Shown here piece after piece: positions 41,466 to 52,828 of a stretch of 64,000 bases of DNA. The notes beneath the pieces were generated by a model that was not told the origin of the DNA, made no database searches, and saw nothing but the letters and a program-made list of their open reading frames with translations. Source of the DNA: Nitzschia sp. DOCU1 (Eukaryota > Bacillariophyta > Bacillariophyceae > Bacillariales > Bacillariaceae); contig OX595988.1 in the NCBI GenBank assembly GCA_951394045.1, forward strand, positions 2,247,352 through 2,311,351. Direction: 5' to 3'. Positions within the stretch are counted from its first letter, which is position 1; every line of letters starts with the position of its first letter. The position numbers and the translations under genes were made by a program.

Positions 41466-41978
41466 ATGACTGCTATAGTGACTGATGACGAGTCGTCGAC
41501 CGGAGGCGGTCCACCTCGTGCAAGAAAGCGCCCACGGACCGATGTAAGAGTGAAGGAGTTTATGTCGCGCGTACTTTTTGGCAGGCGGAACTCATCCATT
41601 GTTCGTTTTCTATTGTAGGAGGGACCTCGAGCAACCATGTATGTTCGTGTTCGAATGGATCAGGTAAGGACTGTTGTGGAGGAGTATAGCATGGCAAGAT
41701 ACGGATCCGTTGTACCGTCGTTTTGTATGTTTTTCACTTATACGTCCACTCGCCTCTGTTTTTTAAAGGCGCAGCCACAAGAGACAGAGACTATATTCAA
41801 GATTCGTATGAATACGCTGATGCGGAGAGTCTTTGATGTTTTTGCAGAACGACACGGTCTTGTAAACGGGGAGTTGAGGTACACGCATGGTGGATCATCG
41901 ATTGAGCCTACAGATACCGCCCTGAATTTGGGACTCGAGAATTTGTGCGTCATTTTGTGCCACCGGTTGACGCCGTAG
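41466..41978 (+). CDS. SUMO-like protein lacking the C-terminal di-glycine
   Basis: Three exons, 41466-41543, 41619-41663 and 41769-41978 (110 aa), joined at GT-AG introns of 75 and 105 bp. An alternative acceptor 6 bp downstream is possible for the second. The N-terminus (MTAIVTDDESSTGGGPPRAR) is a short tail with a basic KRPR cluster. The rest follows the SUMO/Rad60-SLD fold: MYVRVRMDQ, ETIFKIRMNTLMRRVFDVFA, ERHGLVNGELRYTHGGSSIE, then NLGLENLCVILCHRL. These line up with SUMO's FKIK...L.k.f..y..r.g....lrF.fdG..i....tp..l.l.....I.v. The frame ends at LTP, with no Gly-Gly for conjugation. It may be a non-conjugated SUMO mimic or an unusual paralog. It sits alone between the two receptor cyclases. 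Confidence 0.75.
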
Positions 41979-42332
41979 CAGCGTAACGTTGGACGCCGTC
42001 GAGATCTCATGGCTGATGATCTATAGAACTGGACACCATCATGCGTGATTACGGGTGGGAGTTTGAGCGACATTTATGTCGTTGCTTGGAAAGGACACGC
42101 CGGTTATGGGGACCTCGTAGGGTGCAGAAGATTTCTTGCTACATCGTGAAACTGATTACGCTGGGCAACTATCCAAAGGAGCCCCCCCCCCCTCTCCACG
42201 TCTAACTGCAAGTCTTGTCGAAGAGTAGCAGTATATTCATATATCGTGAAAACTATATTTGCTTTACGCTCAGTATTTTAAGATTTCATACTGTCGGCCC
42301 TCTGGCCGTACCCCTCCCAGATACAAAGGAGA
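41979..42332. other. Intergenic between converging genes
   Basis: 354 bp between the SUMO-like gene (+) and the 3' end of the second receptor cyclase (-). Contains a run of eleven C at 42182-42192. Confidence 0.55.
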
Positions 42333-45300
42333 CTAACGGAGTTCCCCATCCTTGAACTCCTTGTATCTCTTCTTGAGCTCTTCCACAGCAGCTCCTCCGT
42401 TAACGACCCATTCCTTACGGTTCGACAATGCGCATCGGACGGAATCTTCACCTGCCATACCGAAGACGCCACAATCCTTCAGCCTGTTGGCCATTGGAAT
42501 CACAATCTCGTCAAAGAACTTAATCTCTTCTTGGTACCAAGTGGTAGTGGGATCCTTCTCCAGCCGGCCATTGAGGAAGGCATCGTACCACTCGAAGTAT
42601 AAACGCTCGTTCCAGCGCTTGAAAGAATGCCAGTGCTGAACGCAGTGGCCGATATCTGAGGCCATGAGAACATGCTCCACAACAACTGTTGCTCGAAGAT
42701 TTTCTTGCTCTTCCACAGAGAGCGATGGGTCGCGGGCCTCCTCGTCGAAGGCCTGCTTCCAACGCAGGAGCCGATCTTCCACCAACTCTGGGTCGAAGAG
42801 ATCGGTAGCCATGACTGTGTTGACGATCATCTTGCGGAATCGTTCCATCTCTGCTTGATTGGCATATATGGCCATTTGCAGAGCCCTGTATTCCGAATCC
42901 ATCAGAACGTTCCACGCCGAATCAACAGAATTCTGTTCTGCGATACTCTTGCCCTTGTAAATCTCGGCAAGGTGATGCGACTCAGCAACCAGCTGAGAGT
43001 TCGGTACTCCAGGATGATCCACATCGTGAATGAGCGACGAAAAGATAATCGCAAATTGTGTGAGGGGATCGAAGACCTGCATTTCAAGCGTGTCGTCCTT
43101 GATACGTTGCAAGAACTTGTTGGCCGTAGTGGCAACATTCGAGGCGTGCTTGAAGTTGTGGAAGGCGTGTTCCTTGTACATGCTAGCAATGTAAAGAATG
43201 TATTCTCGGAGCTGTTCTTCCACAGCAGGGTCAAGTTCGATCGTTTCGGGGTCGACCTTGAGCTTGGAAGCCTCTTTATCAAAGAATGGGAAGGAGATGA
43301 TACGCGAAAGCTCGTCTCGAACGGTAGATCCCTCCTTAATCACCAGTGTAAGATCAAGAAGAGCTCGCTTGGTTTGCTTTCCAGATCCCATGCGATGAGC
43401 CAAGATTTGACGAAGGAGTCGCTTGAATAGATCAACGTTCCATTCAACCAAGTGCTTATCAGAATCAGAAGCTTTCTTCTTTTCCTCGGCCTTAGTGTCG
43501 TTATTATCATCCGGGTTGTCTTCTTTCTCCTGGGCGACTGCCGCTGCTGCTGCTACTTCTTCGTCCGCCTCTTCCTTCTTCTTCTGGACCTTGTCGATCA
43601 AGCCTGCCACCAATGCACCTCCTCTCATGGCCCATTCTTTCTTGTTATCGATTGCGTTACGGTACGTGTCTTCTCCAAGCGCTCCAAAGACCTTGGTGTT
43701 TCTAACACGCTCAGCCATGGGAATGACACAGTTGTCGAAGAACCAGATTTCACCCTGGTACCAATCATCGGAAGGATCCTTCTTCGAGCGGCCAGCTTGG
43801 TAAGCGGCGTACATTTCTTCGAAGAGACGTTCGTTCCAGCCGCAGTAACTGTGGAAGTGTTGTGTGGTGTGCATGATATCTGAAAGCTGCATGGCGCATT
43901 CGATAGCGACAGTAGCGCGCAGGTTCGCTATTTCTTCGGTGTGAAGTTCTTCCTCCTTCACTTCTTCAAAGGATTTCTTCCATCGCTCGTCACGATTTCC
44001 ATTCAATTCCTGAGACGAAAGAAGTTAGAAAATGATTCGACGTCGAAAACGTAGCACAACTGAGAATTTACTCACCCTATCGAAAATATCAGTCGACATG
44101 ACAATATTGACGACAATCTGTCGGAAGCGCCTGAACTCTTCATTTGTGTAAAAAATGGTCTCTTGCAATTTTCCAAATTCCGGGTCCTGGAGGCAAATGC
44201 CAGTGAGAAACGACATAAACAGGTGCATTCCTTGAAACTCGGAAAAATTCTTACCAAGAGAAGGTTCCATGCCAAATCAACACTGTTCTGCTCGGCGCAT
44301 GACTTGTTCTTGTAGAGGGCGGCAAGACGGGGTTTTTCCTTCATCAAAGTCATGTTGGGCACACCTTCGTGATCGGCGTCATGAATAAGGGCAGAGAAGA
44401 CCACCGCGAACTGGGTGAGTGGATCATTTGTCCTTTGATAGATATCTTGGTCGGTGATACTGTTCATCAGCTTATTGGCATTGGTGCAGACGTTGGAAGC
44501 GTGCTTGAAGTTGTGGAATGGATTATCGTGGTACATGCTTTCAATCAAGGTCACAAACTTTCGAAGCTGTTCCTCAACTTCTTGACCAAGATTGATACTT
44601 TCGGGCTTAGTCACCGACTTTGCCTTGTCATACACGGGAAGACTAATGCTAGGAACAATCTCATCGCGTACAACAGTTCCAGGAGCAGAAATTTCAAAGT
44701 TCACTTGTTCCTTCTTGACACCCGTATCCTTGCGATGTGCAACAACGCGCTTGAGAAGTCTCTTCAACAAGTCGGTATTCCAGTTGATGAGGCGCTCCGA
44801 GTGGTCGACTTCACCAGTCTTGGCAGTCACGCGCGTCGCCATCGCATTGTTGTGTTTGGCCTCTTGGGCCGAAGATTGGGGTTCAACCCAGTAAGTTTGG
44901 ATACCTCCACGCTCCGCGATATCGTCGACACGGAGGAAAATCCAGTGGCCCTTCCCAGCAGCAGTGATAAGATCAGCAGTTTCAGAACTGATTTGGATTT
45001 TATTCTTTTGACCTGTGTTTTCCATTCTTGCAGCGGTGTTGACAGTGTTTCCGAACAGCTGGAATCGCGATTTTTCGCCACGCAACACACCAGCGGTAAC
45101 AGGTCTACGAAGAAGAAGAATACGATTAGAAACCACAATTCTGCCGCTGTTACAAGCACCACACCCCGGCAACTTACCCTGAGTGAAGCCCAAAGCGCAT
45201 TGCCAACTCTGCAGTATCCTCTCCCAACGACAACTTGAGCATCTCGACGACAGAGGTGAACTTCTCCTTACACTCGTTTGCAAACTGCAAGCAAGAAATG

Positions 45301-47343
45301 AGTTAGAACGTGCTCGAAGCCTTTAGAATTCCAAATACAACTTTCTTTCTCACCTTGGCCATTCGAATTGCGTGGTCAGGCTGAGGATCAGGAAGCCCAG
45401 TCACCGCGACGTAACAATCTCCAATGGTTTCGACCTTGAACACGCTTCGCTTCTTGGCAACTTTGTCAAACGCTGCGTACACTGTCTGCAACAAAGTGAA
45501 CACATGCGTCGGGTCACGCTCCGAGGACCATCGCGTAAAACCCGCGATATCTGCGAACATGACGGTGGTGTGCGGGAACTACAGAAAAAACGACGAAGAG
45601 AGACATTTTTTAAGGAACTCGAGAATTCAATGGAACGCCATCAATCACCCAAAAGTCACTTACCAAGTCGGCGATGGGCTTGACCTCTGGGGCCGGTCTC
45701 TGTTCCTTGGGCATGATATCGCTCAAGAAGTTCTTCATTTTGCTCTTGACTTGGTCCTTTTTCATGTTCTTGTCCTTGGGCTTGCTGCCCGTTGAGTCCT
45801 CAGATCGGAACAATCGGTCCCGGACAGCAGCGGGGAAAAGCGAAGAGACAATGGCCCGCGACTGCACAGCGCGTTTCATGACTTGCTGCTGACGCTTGGT
45901 GACAACGTAATCATATCCAAGGAAAAGGATGATCGTGGAGGCAAAGATCGCGACAACCCCGATCGTAAAGTTGACCGGATCGGAGGTAACGTAGGTCTCC
46001 TCGAGTTCCGAAGATGGGTAGACCGAAAGCTTGTAAGGACAGTACTCGACGTTAAGGCCAACGAATGCTAAGAGTTTCGCGCTGTCGTCATTGTTGAAAA
46101 GCTGTTCGAACGTTTGAGTTCTCCCCATGCTACCATATTCTTTCTCATGCTGATCACCCGGGCCCACGTATTCGGATTCTTCACCCGTAATTTTGTACGT
46201 GTAAACTTGGTCGCATTCGTTGCTCAAGACAACAATGATCCCCGAGATTTGAGGAGGAAGAATGTTGGTGAAAAATGAGCCCCAATTGATGAGAGCAGCA
46301 GTGAGGGCCACCAGTTGGCGCTTCTCGTTATGCAAGACGTCGAAAACGGGGAAAAAGATCTTGCTGATTGGGGCCTCGGGATCGATTTGCTCGTCCAACC
46401 AAGGAGACAGCATCGACGTAAAACCATCCGACGTGTCATTAAGATGCCACGCCTTACCAATCACGGCCTCTTCGGATTCCAAGGCTGCTTCGACGTCATC
46501 CTGAAAGACGGAGTAATGGAGCAAGTCGAAATTGACAAGCTCAGGAATAACGGGAGAGTGTTGCCACAATGGCGTGTACAGGGGAGATTCCCCTTCGACA
46601 GCTGGAATGCCACTTTGCGTCGTAAAAATCTGGCTTGAAACGCCATTGTTAATGTTTGGGGCTTCCAGTTCGCGTTTGATGAAGGCATCTTGAAACTCTA
46701 CACCCTCTTGGATCCATGCTCCATTTTCTACAGAGTATGTTTCCCAGTCAGACCTTTCTTCCGAGGTGACAATAGGAAGGTAGAGGATTGCTGCAGCGCT
46801 AGCAAGCACCCGGGCGCCAGCCACACGGAACGCAAAGTCCGGCATGGTGAAGAAAGGGAAGGTAGAACCGCTGTCCAAAGCGAGAGAAGTGACCTCGATA
46901 CCGTACTTGTCGAGGGCACCGAGCTTGCGCTCAACGCTGAACGTGAAGGTTTCGAATACCTTGACAGCGTTATCTTCAAATGCACTCTGAAAAGACTCTA
47001 CTTCTCCATTTTTGGTGGTCAAATATACGGCAGCTCCAACCATCGCCGTCGCAGCGACGAGAATGAAGATGACAAAGAACTTTAGGCAAAACACTTGTTT
47101 ACCCGCCTTTTGGGCAATGATCTCAGCTTCTGAGGCACCCGTAGTACCACTGAGGTCGTTGCCCGAAGAATCGTTATTCGACCCCGACTTGGAGTTACTC
47201 ATGCTGTTGCTGCCGCTGTAGCTTCCAGCGCTTTTATCTTGTTCCGAGTGGACCGACAGCTCCTCGAGCCGGTCGAGACTCGCTAACATCTTACTCATCT
47301 TGCCTGGTTTTAAGTTCTCCTTGTTTGGAGGTGAAAGAGGCAA
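42333..47343 (-). CDS. Receptor-type class III nucleotidyl cyclase fused to two tandem phosphodiesterases
   Basis: Six exons: 47343-45664, 45578-45354, 45284-45178, 45104-44255, 44186-44076, 44009-42333 (1549 aa). Layout: TM1 (about 83-106), a 350-residue outer region, TM2 (about 456-479), cyclase (561-740), PDE1 (about 840-1100), a charged linker, PDE2 (about 1245-1510). Cyclase: MFADIAGFT, FKVETIGDCYVAVTG, GLHSG|PVTAG, NTAARM. PDE1: PFHNFKHASNV, LIHDADHEG, QLSDIMHTTQHF. PDE2: AFHNFKHASNV, LIHDVDHPG, ASDIGHCVQHW. All metal-ligand motifs are present in both PDEs. Before each PDE sits the same linker motif (INWNTDLLKRLLKRVVAHR / VEWNVDLFKRLLRQILAHR), so linker plus PDE was duplicated as a unit. 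The first three intron positions match those of the neighbour at 35905-40641; the PDE introns do not. It is likely a plasma-membrane cGMP (or cAMP) signalling receptor. An internal Met at residue 16 is an alternative start. Confidence 0.88.
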
Positions 47344-48547
47344 GTCAAAGAGAGGAGTTGAGAATAAATGTCAAGGACGACTTTGTATGCAAGTGATATG
47401 TCTCTGTTTGCAAACAACCACTTCGGTCCGTCGATGACTTGTGGTGCCTGAAAGTGTTCTTTGTTTCCCGAAGGTGATGCCGCGCTTTACTGTAGGATTT
47501 GGATCTTTTCGCACGGTCGGTGCCAAAACGCGACGAAGGAGGCAAAGGCTCGTCGGGCTGTACCTGCTGTCGGGGAAACAAAGTAATATGCCCAATACCC
47601 CCCAGTAGTAATTGCACTATGAAAAACAGGTTGAAATGACAAAAACCGCAAGTATAAAAAAGCCACCGTTCCAAAAAGCGCCGAAGTCATTCGTTCAGAA
47701 GGCGCTCACCATCGATCAGCCAATCAAAATGGATTCGAATGTCAAAAAGGCCCAAATTGCGTGACATCGCGTCGTCGGCTACAAGAAATCTGGTGCGGAT
47801 GATACGGAAGATGACCCGATTTAGTAAATCGTGCAGCTCCTCTTCTCGAGATGGCCTTTATCTCCTTCGGATGAACTCTCTATCTGGAAGTTCTCTGTGC
47901 GTAGAAATATGGCCCATCAAGACGAGCCAGCGAACGTCTTTATCGTCTAACATATGCTGGCCTTATGTACTTAGATGGCAACAGCCGAGGAAAAGGTTCT
48001 TTGCTCGTTCTCTCTGCGTTGTCTTCTCTCTTCTTTTACCGGACCGGAGCCCACAGGATTATTTTTTATCGTGTACGAACGATGATGATGATTGATTGAT
48101 TCATCAGGCCCATCCGTTACTCAAGCTGACAAAGGACGGACATGCGTCGGAGTAATTAAGATGAACGGCTCTTTTGGCGATACACATACACATGGAAACA
48201 TGTTAATTATTTGGCGTTGAATAATATATTCCAAGTTGATTCAAGAGAAGCCCCCATTTGGTAACTTCCCCCAGTTCCAATTGCCCTATCAGCATCAAAA
48301 GCGTTAAATCATAAGCCTTGGAAGAATCATCGCAAAATCACCGCGAAATCACCGCGAAATCATCGCGAAATCATCGCGAAATCATCGCGAAATCATCGCG
48401 AAATCATCGCGAAATCACCGCGAAATCATCGCGAAATCACCGCGAGAACATGGCAGAACTTTGACACGGCTGACACAACCTTGACATGATATTGTACACC
48501 ACGTACTAGCTTGTACAAATACCTGGTACGATGAAGGATTTCACCGC
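47344..48547. other. Intergenic with the first 11-bp minisatellite
   Basis: 1.2 kb. Contains the array at 48325-48445. The reading frame of the kinase gene continues open upstream of 48548 to about 48485 with family-like residues (TWYDEGFHR), so an upstream first exon may lie in this stretch. No other gene seen. Confidence 0.5.
48325..48445. repeat. 11-bp minisatellite, 11 units (first array)
   Basis: Eleven head-to-tail units of AATCAYCGCRA. The array ends in CATGGCAGAACT, the same flank that follows the second array at 51838-51914. Confidence 0.95.
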
Positions 48548-50275
48548 ATGGTCCAAGCGTATTCGACCTTTGTGCCAGTGGTGATGCATTATCGCTTTGC
48601 CGAATTCTGTCACAAGCATTTCGGCGCTCTTTCAGATGCCGAGTGGGCCATCATGGATGAGCTGTATGCCGTTCCGACTGTCACAACGTTAGGGCGGCTT
48701 CAGGGAATGTACACGAAATATGGTCAGCCGGCGGCTGGATTTACAAATACGTTCAGCGATGTTTGGATTCGAGAATTTAGAAAACTCGAAAATGAAGTTC
48801 CTCCCAGGTCTATTAAGAGTGTACTCAAAACTATTGAAGAGGAAACGGGCAAGGCAGTCGAGGAAACCTTTTCGTATTTGGAAGAAGAGCCCCTGGGAAG
48901 TGCGAGTATCGGTCAAGTGCACCGAGCAACTCTTCTAGATGGCCGCGAGGTAGCCATCAAGGTGCAATATCCCGAAGCCCAAGAATTATTTCATGAAGAT
49001 GTTGCGACGATACGGAACTTTTGTGAGGTGTTTGCACCGGAACATATTGTCATTATGAATGCCCTAGAAAAACAAAATGCCGTCGAGCTTGATTATAGGA
49101 ATGAAGCTAAGAATCTTGAGGAAGTACGGGAGAATATGATTCGACATGGCTTTCAACCATCCGAAGTTCTAGTTCCGTCGCCAATCCCCGAGTATTCCAC
49201 GAAACGATTGCTGGTTATGGAACTTTTGCATGGGCCCAGCTGATTGACGGCATTCGAAGTTACTTTGAGATTTGGGCGCGGGACAATGGAACTACGTTAC
49301 ATGATCTAGAACAAGAAGCGCGTGATCGAATCGAACGAGAGGGAATACCTGCCAAGTATGATGGTCCGTCGGCGTGGAGAATGGCGAGCTATCGCAGATG
49401 GTTGCGCACTAAAGACTTTGTCTGCAATGTTGGCATTGGAACGTACAATATGACAGTTGGGAAACTTCGTGGAAGGCCCGTCGAGTATTCTCATTCTGTA
49501 TTACCGCCAAATATTCCTCGGATTATTGATACTTTGATGCGAGTCCATGGTATTCAGCTGCTAAAGCATGGTGTATTCAATGCGGATCCGCACGGTGGCA
49601 ACTTTGTACTCATGCCTGACTCTCGCATCGGAATGATTGACTACGGAGCAACGAAACGCCTTACACGTAATGAGCGCTTGTCGGCTTGTCTCCTATTTGC
49701 CGCGCTCTATCGTCAAGATGAAGAAAAACTATTTCAGATGGCCGATGTGGGCGGCTACAAGAGCAAGTCTGGTCGCCGTGATGTTCTGCTCAAGCTGCTT
49801 CAATTTGGATACGATTCCTACGGGAAGGATGTGACGGGAGACAAGAATATCCAACAATTTTTGGACGAGCTCAAGGAAAAGGATCCTTGGGAAGAAGTCC
49901 CCAATAATTTTGTAATGGCTCAGGTAAGTGTCGCGATTTGGGACAAGTTCATGTCTGAAATTGGGACATTCCATGACTTGACTGAAATTTATGGTCACAG
50001 CACTAACACTATGCATAACTCGTCCAGTATCTTTTCATCACTTTTCTGTCTCTGCTGCATCATGGTGTTTTGACGATTCAAATCATTGGGGTGTAGTTTA
50101 TGAGCATTCGCTTGCAGCTTTGGGGATGAACCATCCAGTTAAGTGCTCTGAGTGGTGGGGTCCTCAAGCGGAACGAATTTTGGAGGAGGAAGGTCTGCCG
50201 TACGATACTTGGACAGTGGAGCAGATGATAGAGTACAAGCCCGAGTTGAACATGCAGCGGTATAAATTCGCGTAG
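48548..50275 (+). pseudogene. ABC1/ADCK-type atypical kinase gene with two apparent frameshifts
   Basis: The pieces give a complete ABC1 (ADCK/UbiB) kinase: KYGQ (family KxGQ) near residue 57, GSASIGQVHRA, VAIKVQYP, FNADPHGGNF (catalytic) and IDYGATKRL (metal-binding DYG). The reading frame breaks twice. At about 49235-49239, HGP is followed by a premature stop while the continuation LIDGIRSYFEIWARD lies one frame away. At the G-run 50088-50091, a conserved hydrophobic helix ends in a stop while the tail YEHSLAALGMNH is in another frame. Both fit loss of one base in G/C-rich runs. A 104-bp intron (49924-50027) with a CTAAC branch site separates NFVMAQ from the tail. Members act in mitochondrial coenzyme Q synthesis or in plastids. 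It may be a pseudogene or an intact gene with sequence errors. The true N-terminus lies upstream of 48548. Confidence 0.75.
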
Positions 50276-50688
50276 CTTAACTTAACATGTTATTTGCTTG
50301 CATGAGTTCTTGCTATGATAGAAGTTGCATATCGTTGACATGGTGAACAACTATATATAAATGGAGCTGCACAAGAAGGATTTATCTTTATCGGTTAAAG
50401 ACAGCAATTCCAGCAGCCGCGGGATAGCTTCCCACGGCTGCTAAAGATGAGGGTATGCGTGAAGGAGAGGAGGAGAAGAAAGTGGAACTGCGTGAAGAAA
50501 CATGTAATTCAGCAGATGGTGTGAAACATGAGTTCATGAACAGCCGTTGAAGGCAAGGAATAGCATCGGCAAGAGATGGCAACTTTGCCCGCCTTAAGTA
50601 GCTTAACTGGGCAGTGATGGGATATCATCGGCGAGCGTCGTGCCTGAACGACCCCCAATCAGTTAGAAGAATGAGGCACCAGCCTTAT
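50276..50688. other. Intergenic between converging genes
   Basis: 413 bp, no repeat or gene recognised. Confidence 0.5.
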
Positions 50689-51525
50689 CTAATGGAAGTA
50701 CCCGACCCATCCATCCTCGGCGTGCACTTCAGCAGGCAGAGTAAAATGCCGTACGTCAGTGGCGTCCAAATCAAAGCGAACGGATGAACAAATCGACGCC
50801 GAGTCATCGGCACCGAGATCGTCCTCTTCGTGAATGCTGGTGCTGGTAAGACGACGCAAATCGTTCAGGGAACTGCGTTCGCCAGAATAGATAGGATCCC
50901 GGCGGAGGCAACTCTGGAGTGGCCCTCGAGATCTATGAAGGCTACCAGACGCTGAAAGATCGCCGACAGAAACCGATTTACGTTCCTTGGAGAGCGGCTG
51001 GGTCTCCACAATTCCCGGAAGAGAATTGTGAGACCCATTCGATGGGAAAAAGATGAAGCGGCGGCTGGGTTGAACAACTGTGGCAGGAGAACAGGCATCG
51101 GGCCGCTTCCCTATTGTTGTTGGGGGCGCCTGGCCAGTAGCACTCCAGTATTTGGAAAACACGGATCTCCTTGACGAACTCATGGTGCTTCCCATGGTCG
51201 ATACAGAAGAATCGTCATCAGCAGCCTGAGATGACATTGTTAGACTGTCTAGCGCAGGCAAGCTCTCCTCTGACGCAGAACGAGAAAGGCAGCCTTTTGC
51301 AGCGTCGTTAGCAGTTGCTCTCGTCGAGCCCTGATCTTGTGCTGCGAGCTCTTCCCGCTGGCGTCCATTGGACGGCCGCTGGTTTTGCTGTTGTTGGATT
51401 AAAGACAGGTCAAAGACGCCTTCAGTTGAGACGTAAGGTGGCAGCATCGTGATGAAATTATATCGAAATACAAGGGTTCCTGAAGCAAACAATCCAAGCG
51501 ATGAGATACCAGCTAGGATTGTCAA
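50689..51525 (-). CDS. Hypothetical Ser-rich protein with N-terminal hydrophobic segment
   Basis: 278 aa beginning MTILAGISSLGLFASGTLVF, a hydrophobic stretch that could be a signal anchor. The remainder is disordered and Ser/Gln/Arg-rich, with a conserved-looking segment near the C-terminus: LQSCLRRDP, then ICSSVRFDLDA and RHFTLPAEVHAEDGW. The VRFD sequence fits the general RVxF-type docking pattern for protein phosphatase 1, but this is weak. No known domain was found. The start may lie further upstream in another exon, because the open frame begins abruptly in hydrophobic residues. Confidence 0.5.
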   Translation of the reverse strand: MTILAGISSLGLFASGTLVFRYNFITMLPPYVSTEGVFDLSLIQQQQNQRPSNGRQREELAAQDQGSTRATANDAAKGCLSRSASEESLPALDSLTMSSQAADDDSSVSTMGSTMSSSRRSVFSKYWSATGQAPPTTIGKRPDACSPATVVQPSRRFIFFPSNGSHNSLPGIVETQPLSKERKSVSVGDLSASGSLHRSRGPLQSCLRRDPIYSGERSSLNDLRRLTSTSIHEEDDLGADDSASICSSVRFDLDATDVRHFTLPAEVHAEDGWVGYFH

Positions 51526-52828
51526 AAAGTGAGACTTTGCGCCTTTTGCGGACCGAAGTTGTGAGACGAAGATGAAAAGGATGTCGGTTGGACAACAACA
51601 AACTTGGCTATGGCCAAAAGATAAAAAGCCCGTGTCGTGTAGACCGACAAAAGACCTCTATTCTCCGTCCAGAAGATGGACAAGTCTTTCATCCAGTGGC
51701 GAAAGCGAGGTCTGTGGTTGGATAGCATCGTTGCACACCACCTGCCTAACAACCCGACAGCTTCGCAATTACCAGGTGTGGACCTTGTCGTGTTGGCGCC
51801 ACATCTGCGTTGGCAAGATCATGGCAGATCATGGTGAAATCATCGCGAAATCATCGCGAAATCACCGCGAAATCACCGCGAAATCACCGCGAAATCACCG
51901 CGAAATCACCGCGAAATCATGGCAGAACTGCGACAAGGTTTTGAGGAGAACCCGAGTGCCGGAACTGTTGAGCGCGGTAACCTGCACTCGCTTTTGGGGG
52001 AAAGAACAAGATAAGTGGGGGCTTCCGCTGGCTTCCGCTATCGATTTCATGAACCAATATAAATATAAAATATCAATCAACAGTCCACCCACATTGGTCT
52101 TGCCAACAGGCATATGAAATTATGCTCGGCCGGCGCGAGTTGGCCGTACTAACGCATGGGCCAGGGGTCAATTGTGGGGAACCAGTTGTTGCGAAAATTA
52201 ATTGACCCCTGTGATTCATTCGATGACATTCAGCATTCATTCCTTTCGGGATAATACAGTACGATACGAAGTATGAATAATGACTATCATTATACCAATG
52301 TACTAGTCGGCACAAGGCCGAGTTGAGAGAAGAGCTATGGCATTTTTGGATTCCAACTATGAATACTTTGGGTAGCTAGAGTAGGGTCTGCCAATAATCG
52401 ATCGGCACAAGCCTACCGTTAGCTTTCCCCCTACTCAAGGCAAAGGAAGCTTACTGTAGGATTTCAATAATCTCGATTTTCCTTCACATTGCTAGAGTAC
52501 CAGCAGCTAGACTTGTATTAGCAACAGTTGGTAAATGCTAAAATTGAACCACCGACGGCGAAAGTGTCGTATCAGACCATCTAGTAGCAGAACTATCACC
52601 TATTACTAGCTACATCGGTAAGTATGAAATGGCGAAAATTCCGAAATTATTTGTTGCTTCCCGAAGATACTAAGATTGGTCCGTTCTAGCAGACTGCTAC
52701 TACTGTGCCACTTTATTCTTGTCGTTTTCATGCTTACAACAGGTTTGTAGCGAATGAAATTGAAAAGCCGACCGTTCAGAGCGCAATTTTCTTTGTTTGC
52801 CTATCGTGGCGGGATATCCTTCCGACGC
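51526..52828. other. Intergenic with the second 11-bp minisatellite
   Basis: 1.3 kb. A 181-codon frame (51572-52117, +) crosses the minisatellite and is explained by it: 11-bp units cycle through all frames without stops. The rest contains only stop-rich sequence and CTAGTAG-like short palindromes. Confidence 0.55.
51838..51914. repeat. 11-bp minisatellite, 7 units (second array)
   Basis: Seven units of AATCAYCGCGA in the same orientation as the array at 48325-48445, 3.4 kb away. It is followed by AATCATGGCAGAACT, almost the same flank as the first array. Confidence 0.95.

Noticed and set aside
42672..45238. Plus-strand frames of 252 and 289 codons across the second receptor
   Set aside because: Antisense shadows of the PDE and cyclase exons; no protein family resemblance.
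48325..48445. Possible CRISPR-like array
   Set aside because: Units are contiguous 11-mers with no spacers, in a eukaryotic genome; this is a minisatellite.
51572..52117. 181-codon frame containing repeated AKSPRNHREI-like text
   Set aside because: Produced by the 11-bp minisatellite, which has no stop in any frame on this strand; not a real repeat protein.
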